Assembly: GCA_003512955.1 (NCBI GenBank)
Contig: DOTG01000004.1
Span: forward strand, 62,001-126,000
DNA length: 64,000 bases
DNA from: Marinilabiliales bacterium
GTDB taxonomy: Bacteria > Bacteroidota > Bacteroidia > Bacteroidales > SZUA-534
Direction: 5' to 3'
Notes under the pieces: model-generated
The model's database searches: none
Told to the model about the DNA's origin: nothing
What the model saw: the letters and a program-made list of their open reading frames with translations, nothing else
Shown here: positions 36,100 to 43,587 of the stretch, piece after piece
Layout of the letters: each line of letters begins with the position of its first letter
Position numbering within the stretch: position 1 is the first letter of the stretch
Made by a program: the position numbers and the translations under genes

Positions 36100-36669
36100 A
36101 TGACAGAACTTGAAAAATACATACAAACTTATTTCGGTGTCAACAAAGACGACTTGACGAAAATCAGTTCGTTTTTCAAACCTTCGGCATTGAAAAAGGG
36201 CGACTATTTTCTCAAAACTGGTAGGCATTCCGACAGACTTGGTTTTGTTCAGTCAGGTATTATTAGAGAGTTCGTTTTCATTGACGACAAAGAAGTAACA
36301 AAGTGGATTTCAACAAAAGGTTATTTTGCGGTGGACTTATCCAGTTTTATTTTTCAACTTCCTGCTCGTTGGAACATTCAGGCATTGACAGATTGTGAAC
36401 TTTATATCATTGACAGCAAGGGTTATCAAAAAATTGGTCAAGTAATTCCTCGTTGGGCAGAATTAGAAAAACTATTTATAGCAAAGTGTTTTACTGTTTT
36501 GGAAGACAGAATTATTACGCATCTGTCAATGACAGCGGAAGAAAGATATAATCATCTTTTTAATTTTAATAAAGAATTGTTTAACCTAGTGCCTTTGCAA
36601 TACTTGGCTTCAATGCTTGGTATGACACCTGAAACATTAAGCAGGTTAAGAAAAAAAGCGGCTGGCTGA
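36100..36669 (+). CDS. Crp/Fnr family regulator
   Basis: This is a 189-residue Crp/Fnr regulator of the short Bacteroidota type. The cyclic-nucleotide-binding fold has LKKGDYFLKTGRHSDRLGFVQSGIIREFVFIDDKEVTKWI. The C-terminal helix-turn-helix reads VPLQYLASMLGMTPETLSRLRKKA. It lacks FNR-type cysteine clusters, so the signal is unknown. It is followed by the SRPBCC gene, with a good TTGAT-N4-GTCAA operator between them (36675-36688). I infer that it controls that gene. Confidence 0.9.
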   Translation: MTELEKYIQTYFGVNKDDLTKISSFFKPSALKKGDYFLKTGRHSDRLGFVQSGIIREFVFIDDKEVTKWISTKGYFAVDLSSFIFQLPARWNIQALTDCELYIIDSKGYQKIGQVIPRWAELEKLFIAKCFTVLEDRIITHLSMTAEERYNHLFNFNKELFNLVPLQYLASMLGMTPETLSRLRKKAAG

Positions 36670-36674
36670 ACTTC

Positions 36675-36688
36675 TTGATTTTTGTCAA
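36675..36688. promoter_or_regulatory. Crp/Fnr-type operator TTGAT-N4-GTCAA
   Basis: TTGATTTTTGTCAA, with flanking C and G extending the dyad to CTTGA..TCAAG, is one mismatch from the FNR consensus TTGATxxxxATCAA. It lies 6 bp after the Crp/Fnr gene and 55 bp before the SRPBCC start, upstream of an imperfect GACCTTTG -7 box. Confidence 0.65.
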
Positions 36689-36742
36689 GAGCAAGCCTTG
36701 GTTTTGTGCAGACCTTTGTAAGGTTAATTAAAACAAAGGACA

Positions 36743-37255
36743 ATGTTTACAAAATCAATTTTACTAACCGCAATTAGCTTGGCAATTTCAACTGGTTCAT
36801 TTGCACAAAACAATTCAAAAATGAAAAGTATTAACAACAGCGCACCTGTAAAGTGCAGCAAGACAATCACTATTAATGCAAACAGCGAAAAAGTATGGGC
36901 TGTAATGACCAACATTAACAATTGGGCAACTTGGCAAACTGACATCAGTAAACCGAAGCTGAATGGAGAATTAAAGCCAGAAACAACATTTGACTGGAAA
37001 ACTGGTGGAGTAAAAATCCATTCAACACTTCATACCGTTGAACCATTTAAGAAATTGGGTTGGACGGGAAAAACATATGGTTTGTCTGCGGTACACAACT
37101 GGACATTGACTGAAACAAATGGACAAACAAATGTTTCGGTTGACGAAAGTATGGAAGGTTTTTTTGCAGGGCTTTTGAAAAAACCATTCAGCAAAAACTT
37201 GGAAAAAGGTATGCAAAACTGGCTCGACTTATTGAAACAAGAATGTGAAAAGTAA
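36743..37255 (+). CDS. exported SRPBCC (START-like) protein
   Basis: This is a 170-residue protein with a signal peptide (SILLTAISLAISTGSFAQ) and a polyketide-cyclase-like SRPBCC fold. It starts CSKTITINANSEKVWAVMTNINNWATWQTDI, then has VKIHSTLHTVEPFKKLGWTGKTYG, and ends in the long C-terminal helix MQNWLDLLKQ. SRPBCC proteins bind small hydrophobic ligands. It is paired with the Crp/Fnr gene and an operator, so it is probably induced by the same signal. Ligand unknown. Confidence 0.85.
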   Translation: MFTKSILLTAISLAISTGSFAQNNSKMKSINNSAPVKCSKTITINANSEKVWAVMTNINNWATWQTDISKPKLNGELKPETTFDWKTGGVKIHSTLHTVEPFKKLGWTGKTYGLSAVHNWTLTETNGQTNVSVDESMEGFFAGLLKKPFSKNLEKGMQNWLDLLKQECEK

Positions 37256-37350
37256 CACGAAACAAAGAAATACGGCATAAACAGCACCTACCACGTTGGA
37301 TGCAAGCCAGGAAAAGCCCTTTTCGATAGTTATAAAGTGTAAAAAAGTTA

Positions 37351-38595
37351 TTATTGATACTTTTTGAAGACCGTTGTTGTTGTATGGCCACCAAACCCAA
37401 AAGTATTATTTAAAGCAACAGAAATATCTTTGTGACAGGCCTTATTGGGTGTAAAATTTAATTGTTGATTTATGGTTGGGTCAATTTCATTTAGATTGAT
37501 TGTCGGGGGTATTATATTGTGAACAATAGCTTTTACACAAGCAATGGATTCAATAGCACCTGCTGCCCCTAATAAATGACCAGTCATTGATTTTGTTGCA
37601 CTAATTTGTATTTGGTCTAACGATTGTCCAAAGACTTTTTCTATAGCCTTACACTCACTTATATCACCAATAGACGTTGATGTAGCGTGAGCATTAACAT
37701 ACGTAACATCATTTGCATTAATCCCCGCATCTTTTAATGCTCCTTCAATGGCTAATATTGCACCTAATCCCTCTGGGTGTGTTGCTGCTACATGATATGC
37801 ATCAGATGCAGATCCATATCCAGCTAACTCACAGTAGATTTTAGCACCCCTGTTAATTGCGTGTTCCCGTTCTTCAATCATTAATACTCCCGCACCTTCA
37901 CCTAAAACAAAGCCATCCCGGTTTTTATCAAATGGGCGCGATGCAGTTTCAGGTGATTCGTTCAATGTAGATAATGCTTTCATGGAATTAAATCCCCCAA
38001 CTGCAGCCTGTGTTATTGTGGCTTCGGAACCACCTGCTAAAACAATGTCGGCCCTTCCTAATCGAATAATATCAAGTGCATTGGCTATTGCATTATTAGA
38101 TGCTGCACATGCTGAAGTTATAGCATAACTAATTCCATGCAATCCATAACGAATAGAAATTTGTCCGCTAGCGATATTTGATATCATTTTTGTTATAAAA
38201 AATGGATTAAATCTGGGAGTTTTATGGTTCTCTCCGAAACTTAGAAGTTCCTCTTCAAATGTTTGCATGCCGCCAATTCCAGTCGCCATTATAACTCCAA
38301 TTCTATTGCGGTTACAAGTATTTAAGTCAATCTTTGAGTCATTCAAACATTCGTCAGTGGCGGCTAAAGCATATAGCGTAAATAGGTCCATTTTACGAGC
38401 TTCTTGCTTATCTAAATATTGTAAAGGGTTAAATCCTTTTACTTCACAAGCGAATTTTGTTTTATGTTTGGTGGTATCAAATTTGGTAATTGAACTTGCA
38501 CCACTTTTCCCACTTATAAGATTTCCCCAAAAATCATTTACATTATTGCCTATCGGAGTTATTGCCCCAAGGCCAGTGATTACCGCTCTTTTCAT
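37351..38595 (-). CDS. fabF: beta-ketoacyl-ACP synthase II paralogue (FabF-type)
   Basis: FabF elongates acyl-ACP with malonyl-ACP. The 414-residue protein has the whole active site: Cys163 in ITSACAASNNAI, His in NAHATSTSIGD and His in TGHLLGAAGAIES, with GFGGHTTTTVF at the end. Length is normal. No acyl carrier protein or fab genes are adjacent, and codon use is AT-rich like the block, so this is probably an acquired second copy, not the housekeeping enzyme. A 20-bp palindrome (38632-38651) just upstream matches the one before the TetR gene, so TetR likely controls it. Confidence 0.9.
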   Translation of the reverse strand: MKRAVITGLGAITPIGNNVNDFWGNLISGKSGASSITKFDTTKHKTKFACEVKGFNPLQYLDKQEARKMDLFTLYALAATDECLNDSKIDLNTCNRNRIGVIMATGIGGMQTFEEELLSFGENHKTPRFNPFFITKMISNIASGQISIRYGLHGISYAITSACAASNNAIANALDIIRLGRADIVLAGGSEATITQAAVGGFNSMKALSTLNESPETASRPFDKNRDGFVLGEGAGVLMIEEREHAINRGAKIYCELAGYGSASDAYHVAATHPEGLGAILAIEGALKDAGINANDVTYVNAHATSTSIGDISECKAIEKVFGQSLDQIQISATKSMTGHLLGAAGAIESIACVKAIVHNIIPPTINLNEIDPTINQQLNFTPNKACHKDISVALNNTFGFGGHTTTTVFKKYQ

Positions 38596-38631
38596 AATTA
38601 TTTATTTAAAATGATAAAATGTTTCAAAATA

Positions 38632-38651
38632 TACTTACTAATAAGTAAGTA
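38632..38651. promoter_or_regulatory. TetR operator before the FabF gene
   Basis: TACTTACT-AATA-AGTAAGTA has perfect 8-bp arms and differs in one base from the site before the TetR gene (39251-39270). It lies 37 bp upstream of the FabF start, between the two minus-strand genes. Confidence 0.85.
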
Positions 38652-38666
38652 GTATGTGTAAAATTT

Positions 38667-39227
38667 TTATGGTTTTAAATCATCAAGAATTGATTGTTGC
38701 AAGCACTTATAATCAATTTTTTCCATTATTCCGGTTAATTGAAGGCTTGCAACTAAACTAGAGAAGATAATTAAAGCTTTACTATCCGGCGCATCTTTAA
38801 ATGCAAAAACCTCATTATTCCGTCCCCGGTCAAGAAGTTCCGTTAACCATTTTAATATCATCTCAATCATTTTTTTTAGCTCTACTTTTGTGGTCTCGTT
38901 TAAAGTGTTATAATCAGGACTTAACGAACCAACCAAACATTTTTTATGTTCACGGTAACTTTTAACATAAATTTTAATGAACGTTTCAAGTTGTTGCCAT
39001 TCATTAAACTTTCTGTTAACCATATTATCAACCATCTCTTCAAAGCGTTGAATATTAGTTTTAACGATGCTGGTTCCCAGGTTCTCTTTCGATGGAAAAT
39101 AATAGTGGACGGCTGCATTTTTTATTCCTAATTCCGAAGATATGTCCTGGTAACTGAAAGCGTTGTACCCTTTGGTGCGGATAAGGTTTTCTCCTAATTC
39201 TAATATTTTTTCTCTTGTTACTGACAT
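38667..39227 (-). CDS. TetR-family repressor
   Basis: This is a TetR repressor of about 186 residues. The helix-turn-helix is at the N-terminus: LELGENLIRTKGYNAFSYQDISSELGIKNAAVHYYFPSKENL (residues about 7-48). A ligand-binding helical domain follows. ATG 39227 is chosen because the in-frame TTG at 39245 falls inside the TATATTTG promoter box. Palindromes with the same 8-bp arms lie before this gene and before FabF, so it likely represses itself and FabF until a ligand, perhaps a fatty-acid derivative, releases it. Confidence 0.9.
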   Translation of the reverse strand: MSVTREKILELGENLIRTKGYNAFSYQDISSELGIKNAAVHYYFPSKENLGTSIVKTNIQRFEEMVDNMVNRKFNEWQQLETFIKIYVKSYREHKKCLVGSLSPDYNTLNETTKVELKKMIEMILKWLTELLDRGRNNEVFAFKDAPDSKALIIFSSLVASLQLTGIMEKIDYKCLQQSILDDLKP

Positions 39228-39244
39228 TTTGCAAAATTTTGACA

Positions 39245-39270
39245 CAAATATACTTACTAATTAGTAAGTA
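39245..39270 (-). promoter_or_regulatory. TetR promoter and operator
   Basis: The minus strand reads TATATTTG (39245-39252), a perfect -7 box. The fully symmetric palindrome TACTTACTAATTAGTAAGTA (39251-39270) overlaps its upstream end by two bases. Bound TetR would block the promoter directly, an autorepression layout. Confidence 0.85.
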
Positions 39271-39371
39271 AAAAATATTTCTTTATTTTTTATTTGTTAA
39301 CTTCGGGTCACATTTTGGAAAAATTCTATGATAGGTTTAACTACATTTGGGCAAAAAGAAAAAAGGCCTGT

Positions 39372-39491
39372 TGCTAATAAAGTGTAAATACCTTGCGGGT
39401 TTTAGGTGGTTATCCAGGGAGGCACCGCCTGCAAAACCGGATAAGTGAAAAGCTCCGCAATTCTTACGGTACATAGCCTCGGTCGTTGTAT
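39372..39491 (+). repeat. attC-like hairpin element I (degenerate)
   Basis: The right outer box GTTGTAT (39485-39491) and left TGCTAAT (39372-39378) are poor. GTAAATACCTTGCGG pairs with the complement of CCGCAATTCTTAC. GGGTTTTAGGTGG (39397-39409) and AAAGCTCCGCAATTC align with C and F in the same orientation. Confidence 0.55.
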
Positions 39492-39574
39492 GCCAGAAAC
39501 CAGCCCGATAATCCAACGTAAAAAAGATTTTAAATTTCTTATGTAAATTAAAAAATTGAAGAATATTTTCACTA

Positions 39575-39614
39575 TGTTTACAAAATGCAAGCAATTGCTT
39601 GCATTTTGTAAACA
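39575..39614. promoter_or_regulatory. perfect 40-bp palindrome
   Basis: Positions 39575-39594 (TGTTTACAAAATGCAAGCAA) are exactly complementary to 39595-39614, with no loop. It ends 7 bp before the ATG of the membrane-protein gene that leads the TetR operon. The core TGCAAGCAA recurs before the 4Fe-4S gene (40558-40573), so I take it as the operator of the TetR protein at 39991. Confidence 0.85.
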
Positions 39615-39621
39615 ATAATTT

Positions 39622-39987
39622 ATGGAATGGTACATACCTATATCGCTTTTACCTGGAATTGCTTTAATAATTCTTTCTACGAGCAATTTTATTATAGCAT
39701 TAAACAATGAAATAAAGGAATTGAAAAGTAACTATGATTTGTACGAGAAAATAATCAACTTGAAAATCATTCAATTAAAACGACTCAGCATTGCTATTAG
39801 TGGCTTGTATATAAGTGTACTATTATTTACTCTAACAGGTCTATTGAGTTGGTTTTCAGCTCTAAAGCCAGTTATTTTTAGCTCGCTTATTTTTTCAATG
39901 ACATGTATGTTTTTTTCAGTAACCTTCCTTATTTCATTTGCAGTTAGGGCAATTAAAATTAGACATTTACATTTAAAAATTCATTAA
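39622..39987 (+). CDS. small membrane protein (DUF2721-like)
   Basis: This 121-residue protein has three membrane helices (YIPISLLPGIALIILSTSNFIIAL; LSIAISGLYISVLLFTLTGLL; VIFSSLIFSMTCMFFSVTFLISFAV). A charged loop, NNEIKELKSNYDLYEKIINLKIIQLKR, lies between the first two. The layout resembles DUF2721 proteins, a family of unknown function. It leads a likely operon with the TetR gene 3 bp downstream and follows the 40-bp palindrome. Confidence 0.6.
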   Translation: MEWYIPISLLPGIALIILSTSNFIIALNNEIKELKSNYDLYEKIINLKIIQLKRLSIAISGLYISVLLFTLTGLLSWFSALKPVIFSSLIFSMTCMFFSVTFLISFAVRAIKIRHLHLKIH

Positions 39988-39990
39988 TCA

Positions 39991-40542
39991 ATGGAATACT
40001 CAGACAAGGCATTAAATATTTTGGAAACTGCCAGAAAGCTTTTTTCACAGAAAGGTTTTAAAGCGGTAACAACACGGGAAATTGCAAAAGAAGCCAATGT
40101 GAATGAAGTTACAGTTTTTAGAATATTTCAGAGTAAAGAGATTCTATTTGAGCATGTAATCTCGCAAATGATTTTTAAGCCCAAAATATCAGAATATATT
40201 GATGATAACGAGAAAGACCTAAACAAATATTTGAATGGAGTAGGTAATTTAATTCACACTATCATTTTAGAAAATATTGATTTATTTAAAATTGAATTGT
40301 CAGAGAATAAACGAATGCAAAATTTAAATTTAATTAACCGTTTTCCAAATGAGATAAAAGACAAAATGATTAAATATCTAATTAACGTACAAAAGCAACC
40401 TGAAAAAGAAGCAATATTGTTCTCAATCTCTTTTATGACGGCAGTTCATGGGTTATGTATGAATTTGTATTTGATAAAAACATTTACGCCTGCACCTGAC
40501 TTCAAAGAGTGTTTAGATTTTATCATTAAGAAGTTCTATTAA
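39991..40542 (+). CDS. TetR-family regulator
   Basis: This is a 183-residue TetR regulator. The N-terminal helix-turn-helix reads ILETARKLFSQKGFKAVTTREIAKEANVNEVTVFRIFQSKEILFEHVI (residues about 9-56), followed by a helical ligand domain. It lies 3 bp after the small membrane protein and 52 bp before the 4Fe-4S gene. Two sites that share ATGCAAGCAA flank the module (39575-39614 and 40558-40573), which suggests autoregulation. Ligand unknown. Confidence 0.9.
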   Translation: MEYSDKALNILETARKLFSQKGFKAVTTREIAKEANVNEVTVFRIFQSKEILFEHVISQMIFKPKISEYIDDNEKDLNKYLNGVGNLIHTIILENIDLFKIELSENKRMQNLNLINRFPNEIKDKMIKYLINVQKQPEKEAILFSISFMTAVHGLCMNLYLIKTFTPAPDFKECLDFIIKKFY

Positions 40543-40557
40543 TTTTTTTTACAAGAA

Positions 40558-40573
40558 ATGCAAGCAAGTGCAT
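40558..40573. promoter_or_regulatory. second site of the 39575-type operator
   Basis: ATGCAAGCAAGTGCAT has 5-bp arms (ATGCA/TGCAT) and shares ATGCAAGCAA with the left half of the 40-bp palindrome. It lies 22 bp before ATG 40595 and overlaps the GTG at 40568, which argues against that GTG as a start. Confidence 0.6.
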
Positions 40574-40594
40574 ACATTAAAAAATAAAAATATT

Positions 40595-41566
40595 ATGAAT
40601 GAGTTGATTAAAAAGATGTTTCAAAATAACAATCAAAATACCCCAATGTATTTTGAAGCATTAACCGGACAATTAGGTCAGTTGTTAAAACGTAACGATA
40701 TTGTTCGACATGGAAAAAATTCTGTGAAGCAAAATGGATTCGTCGGAAGCCCAATGGAAACTTTGCCATTGTTCAAAAAAATAACGATGCTTCCCACCGG
40801 ATTGCGTCTTTATCAGCAAATAAAAAAAAGTTTAACATTCCAACCCAATAAACCTTTTAAAGACAAAATCTGTGATATAGAGTTCAATGAATTAAAAATA
40901 TTTCTAGAAAGTTTGAATATAACAAGTTATGGTTTTACAAAAGTAAATAGTGATAATATTTTTATTGACAGGGGAATCCTTTATGACAATGCAATAGTGA
41001 TTTCAATTCAAATGCCACTTGAAAAAATTGCAAAAGCCCCAAGTTTTGAAACGATGGTAATGATTGAAGATACCTATTTGCAAACTGGTGAAATTGTCAA
41101 TAAAATAGCTGGCTTTTTAAGAAAAAATGGATATGGTGCTCATGCAGGTCCGGGTTTAGGGGGCATGACAAATTACCCTATGCTGGCTAAAGATGCTAAT
41201 ATGGGTGAATTCGGCAGGCATGGTTTGCTAATTTCACCCGAAAGTGGAGCATGTCATCGTTTGGCAGCGGTATATACGAACATCAATAATTTTCCGTATG
41301 AGAATACAAACGAACATCAATGGATTAAAGAGTATTGTCATAATTGTGGAATTTGCATTAAAAAATGTCCTAATAATGCGATTTTAGAGACACCTAAAAC
41401 AACAATCAATACTCGTGTCAGACACATTGAATACGATAAGTGTATGTCCTGTTTCAATCAAAATTTTGGTTGCTCAGTGTGCATTAAAGTTTGCCCTTTT
41501 ACTAAATCTGGATACGATAAATTACTTGAAGTACATTTAAAAAATCAAAGCAGAATCTTAAATTAA
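40595..41566 (+). CDS. 4Fe-4S protein, reductive-dehalogenase/QueG-like
   Basis: This is a 323-residue iron-sulfur protein. Eight cysteines form two clusters: C248-x2-C251-x2-C254-x3-C258 (CHNCGICIKKCP) and C283-x2-C286, C293-x2-C296-x3-C300. The middle part, MGEFGRHGLLISPESGACHRLAAVYTNI, is the segment shared by reductive dehalogenases and the epoxyqueuosine reductase QueG, which bind a corrinoid. No Tat signal is present, so it is probably cytoplasmic. It is downstream of TetR and a TGCAAGCAA site and 11 bp before a DUF3179 gene. Substrate unknown. Confidence 0.8.
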   Translation: MNELIKKMFQNNNQNTPMYFEALTGQLGQLLKRNDIVRHGKNSVKQNGFVGSPMETLPLFKKITMLPTGLRLYQQIKKSLTFQPNKPFKDKICDIEFNELKIFLESLNITSYGFTKVNSDNIFIDRGILYDNAIVISIQMPLEKIAKAPSFETMVMIEDTYLQTGEIVNKIAGFLRKNGYGAHAGPGLGGMTNYPMLAKDANMGEFGRHGLLISPESGACHRLAAVYTNINNFPYENTNEHQWIKEYCHNCGICIKKCPNNAILETPKTTINTRVRHIEYDKCMSCFNQNFGCSVCIKVCPFTKSGYDKLLEVHLKNQSRILN

Positions 41567-41577
41567 TTAAAATAAAT

Positions 41578-42417
41578 ATGAACTCATTTGACATTAACAG
41601 AGTACATTGGGAAAAGGGGAAATTCCAGCCTTGGTACCTAAACGAAAAACCAGTTAATTTAAAAGATTTGAATTACAATGGTGATGAAGAACTAATTGTT
41701 ATCAACTTATCAGGTAAACAATACGGATTCTTGTTACGAGAAGTTGTTTATCATCACATTATACAAGGAAAATTAAACGATGTAGATTTTATACTTACAT
41801 TTTGTGGGGTTTGTAATGCTGGTGTATTATTAAGCCCTTTAATAAAAAACAAACTTTATCATTTCCGGGAAACCGGAGTATATAATGGGCAGCAGGTTTT
41901 TGAAGACATAGAAACGCATACTTTGTGGAACCATTTAACCGGCGAAGCACTTTACGGAGAGCTTAAAGAAAACACGTTGGAGTATATCGGTTCGCTAAAC
42001 ATGACAACAATTTCAGGAGTAAATAAAACTTTACCAGACTTGCCGATTTATATTTCAGGTAGAAAAAAGATTTATAGAAATATAATGCGATTTGTTATCA
42101 AGGTTATTTTAGGTAAAAGGAATAAAAATTGGTTGCCGCCACATTTTCAAAAAACCTTACCCGAAGTTAGTAATGAATTACCTAAAATGACAATGGGACT
42201 TGCTATAAAGATAAAAGATAAGCTACGGTTTTATCCTGCTGAATCTTTTAAAGAAAATGAACTTAGAGATGAATTTAATGGGACAAAAATTACCGTTAGA
42301 ATTGAGAACAAAGTCCCTAAAGCAATCACAGAAACTGGTGAATATCCATTCCAATTATTTACCAGATGGTATGCTTTTATCTTAACTTACCCAAATGGAG
42401 AACTATTTAAAGAATAA
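41578..42417 (+). CDS. DUF3179 family protein
   Basis: This 279-residue protein matches DUF3179. It has GKQYGFLLREVVYHHIIQGKLNDVDFILTFCGVCNAGVLLSPLIKNKLYHFRETGVYNGQQVFEDIETHTLWNHLTGEALYGELK, in which CGVCNAG and FEDIETHTLWNHLTGEALYG are the key blocks. The CxxC pair could bind a metal or act in redox chemistry, consistent with its position 11 bp after the 4Fe-4S gene. It is the last gene of the block before a degenerate hairpin element. Function unknown. Confidence 0.8.
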   Translation: MNSFDINRVHWEKGKFQPWYLNEKPVNLKDLNYNGDEELIVINLSGKQYGFLLREVVYHHIIQGKLNDVDFILTFCGVCNAGVLLSPLIKNKLYHFRETGVYNGQQVFEDIETHTLWNHLTGEALYGELKENTLEYIGSLNMTTISGVNKTLPDLPIYISGRKKIYRNIMRFVIKVILGKRNKNWLPPHFQKTLPEVSNELPKMTMGLAIKIKDKLRFYPAESFKENELRDEFNGTKITVRIENKVPKAITETGEYPFQLFTRWYAFILTYPNGELFKE

Positions 42418-42423
42418 CGTTAC

Positions 42424-42551
42424 TTAATATCGCATATAAATCATTGTGAAATTGTCCGTTATGAAATATATCCATTTCGCATCGGCGTTTGTATCGGCGG
42501 ATAGGAACAAAACCCGCAATCTACTACATTTTCCGCCTGCTATCGTTAGAA
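42424..42551 (+). repeat. attC-like hairpin element J (degenerate)
   Basis: Right outer box GTTAGAA (42545-42551) and CCCGCAATC match the others, but the stem (GCATATAAATCATTG against the complement of CAATCTACTAC) is weak. It is the last element and lies 6 bp before the glsB stop, marking the right edge of the block. Confidence 0.4.
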
Positions 42552-42556
42552 GCAAG

Positions 42557-43501
42557 TTAGCTTATCCGCCCTTTCATTGACTCATAAGTATCCACATGGC
42601 GCTCACTCTTGGTCTTATAAATATCTTCGATGGTAATTAAAATACCCGTTTCTTCCACATCGCCAAAATAAGGGTTGATGCTGGTTCCAAACACTTTCAT
42701 GGTTGGTGAAAGGTTCATGTAAGCATTAATCAGGGGTGGGATGTTCTCGCCCAATTCCCTCACATTTTTTGAAAGGGTTTTGTAATCCTCGGCGTAATCG
42801 GTACCTGAGAACAATTTAGAAAGTCTGTCCACATCAAATTTGAGGTCCAACGGGTCAATCAACCGGATGAGGTGATCGTATTTTCCAAAATACAGACGCA
42901 TGAAATACAGAATCATGTTACGGGCCCCGGAGTTATAATGGGTGTACATGGTCACTTTCCCAAAGAAGTATTTCACCTCGGGATGATCCACAACCAAAGC
43001 ACCCAATCCGTCCCACAAATTATCGAGTGTATATAAACCCCGCCGCCCCGATTGGGTAACCTGTTTGGCCGGAACCACAAATGAACGCCCCAGTTCAATC
43101 AGATAGGGCAGGTAATCGGTTTTAAATTCTTCGGAATAATGAAAAAGCCTTGAGGTTGCCAAAATAGGATTTCCCTGGTCATCCAATGGAGCCTCGCTAC
43201 ACACTATAAACCGATACCCTCCCAAAATTTCCTTTTCAGCAGGACTCCAAACAATCAATTGTTTATAAGGTTTATCGGCAATATCGTATTCATCAATGTC
43301 GATGGATTTTCCGGTCCCCCCTCCTGCTCCACGAAAAGTAATTTCACGCAGCCGGCCTACCTCTTTCATCAGGTTTGGCGAATCGGAATGAGTAAATATA
43401 TAAATCTCATTATCTCCAAAATTGGTCTTCCGGACAAATTTTTTTAGAGTTAGTTCCTTCTCCAACAGCGATTTATCTATTGCCTCGATAATTGGTTCCA
43501 T
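42557..43501 (-). CDS. glsB: N-acyltransferase GlsB (glycine lipid synthesis)
   Basis: GlsB transfers a 3-hydroxyacyl chain from acyl-ACP to the amine of glycine, the first step of glycine-lipid synthesis in Bacteroidota. The 314-residue protein has the hemolysin/OlsB-like GNAT pattern: VGRLREITFRGAGGGTGKSIDIDEYD, QLIVWSPAEKEILGGYRFI, ELGRSFV and LWDGLGALV. It lies directly after glsA (86 bp) on the same strand, as in known glycine-lipid loci. Its 3' end is 6 bp from the accessory block. Confidence 0.85.
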   Translation of the reverse strand: MEPIIEAIDKSLLEKELTLKKFVRKTNFGDNEIYIFTHSDSPNLMKEVGRLREITFRGAGGGTGKSIDIDEYDIADKPYKQLIVWSPAEKEILGGYRFIVCSEAPLDDQGNPILATSRLFHYSEEFKTDYLPYLIELGRSFVVPAKQVTQSGRRGLYTLDNLWDGLGALVVDHPEVKYFFGKVTMYTHYNSGARNMILYFMRLYFGKYDHLIRLIDPLDLKFDVDRLSKLFSGTDYAEDYKTLSKNVRELGENIPPLINAYMNLSPTMKVFGTSINPYFGDVEETGILITIEDIYKTKSERHVDTYESMKGRIS

Positions 43502-43587
43502 AAAAATTCACTAATTTAGCGCAAATTAATAATTCATTTTATTAAAAAGATAGTTTTGGTTTCAATTTAACGAAAAGATAATTCATT

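Noticed and set aside
37262..37320. Short hairpin with GTTGGAT after the SRPBCC gene
   Set aside because: The right box fits GTTRRRY, but it lacks the long stem and the conserved loop segment of elements A-F.
37256..37350. A tRNA or attachment site at the block boundaries
   Set aside because: No tRNA gene or direct-repeat att pair is visible near 22.9 or 42.55 kb, so a tRNA-targeted genomic island is not supported.
28056..42551. Repeated elements as a CRISPR array
   Set aside because: Elements are 120-131 bp, diverge in sequence, and are separated by whole genes, not by uniform short spacers; no cas genes are present.
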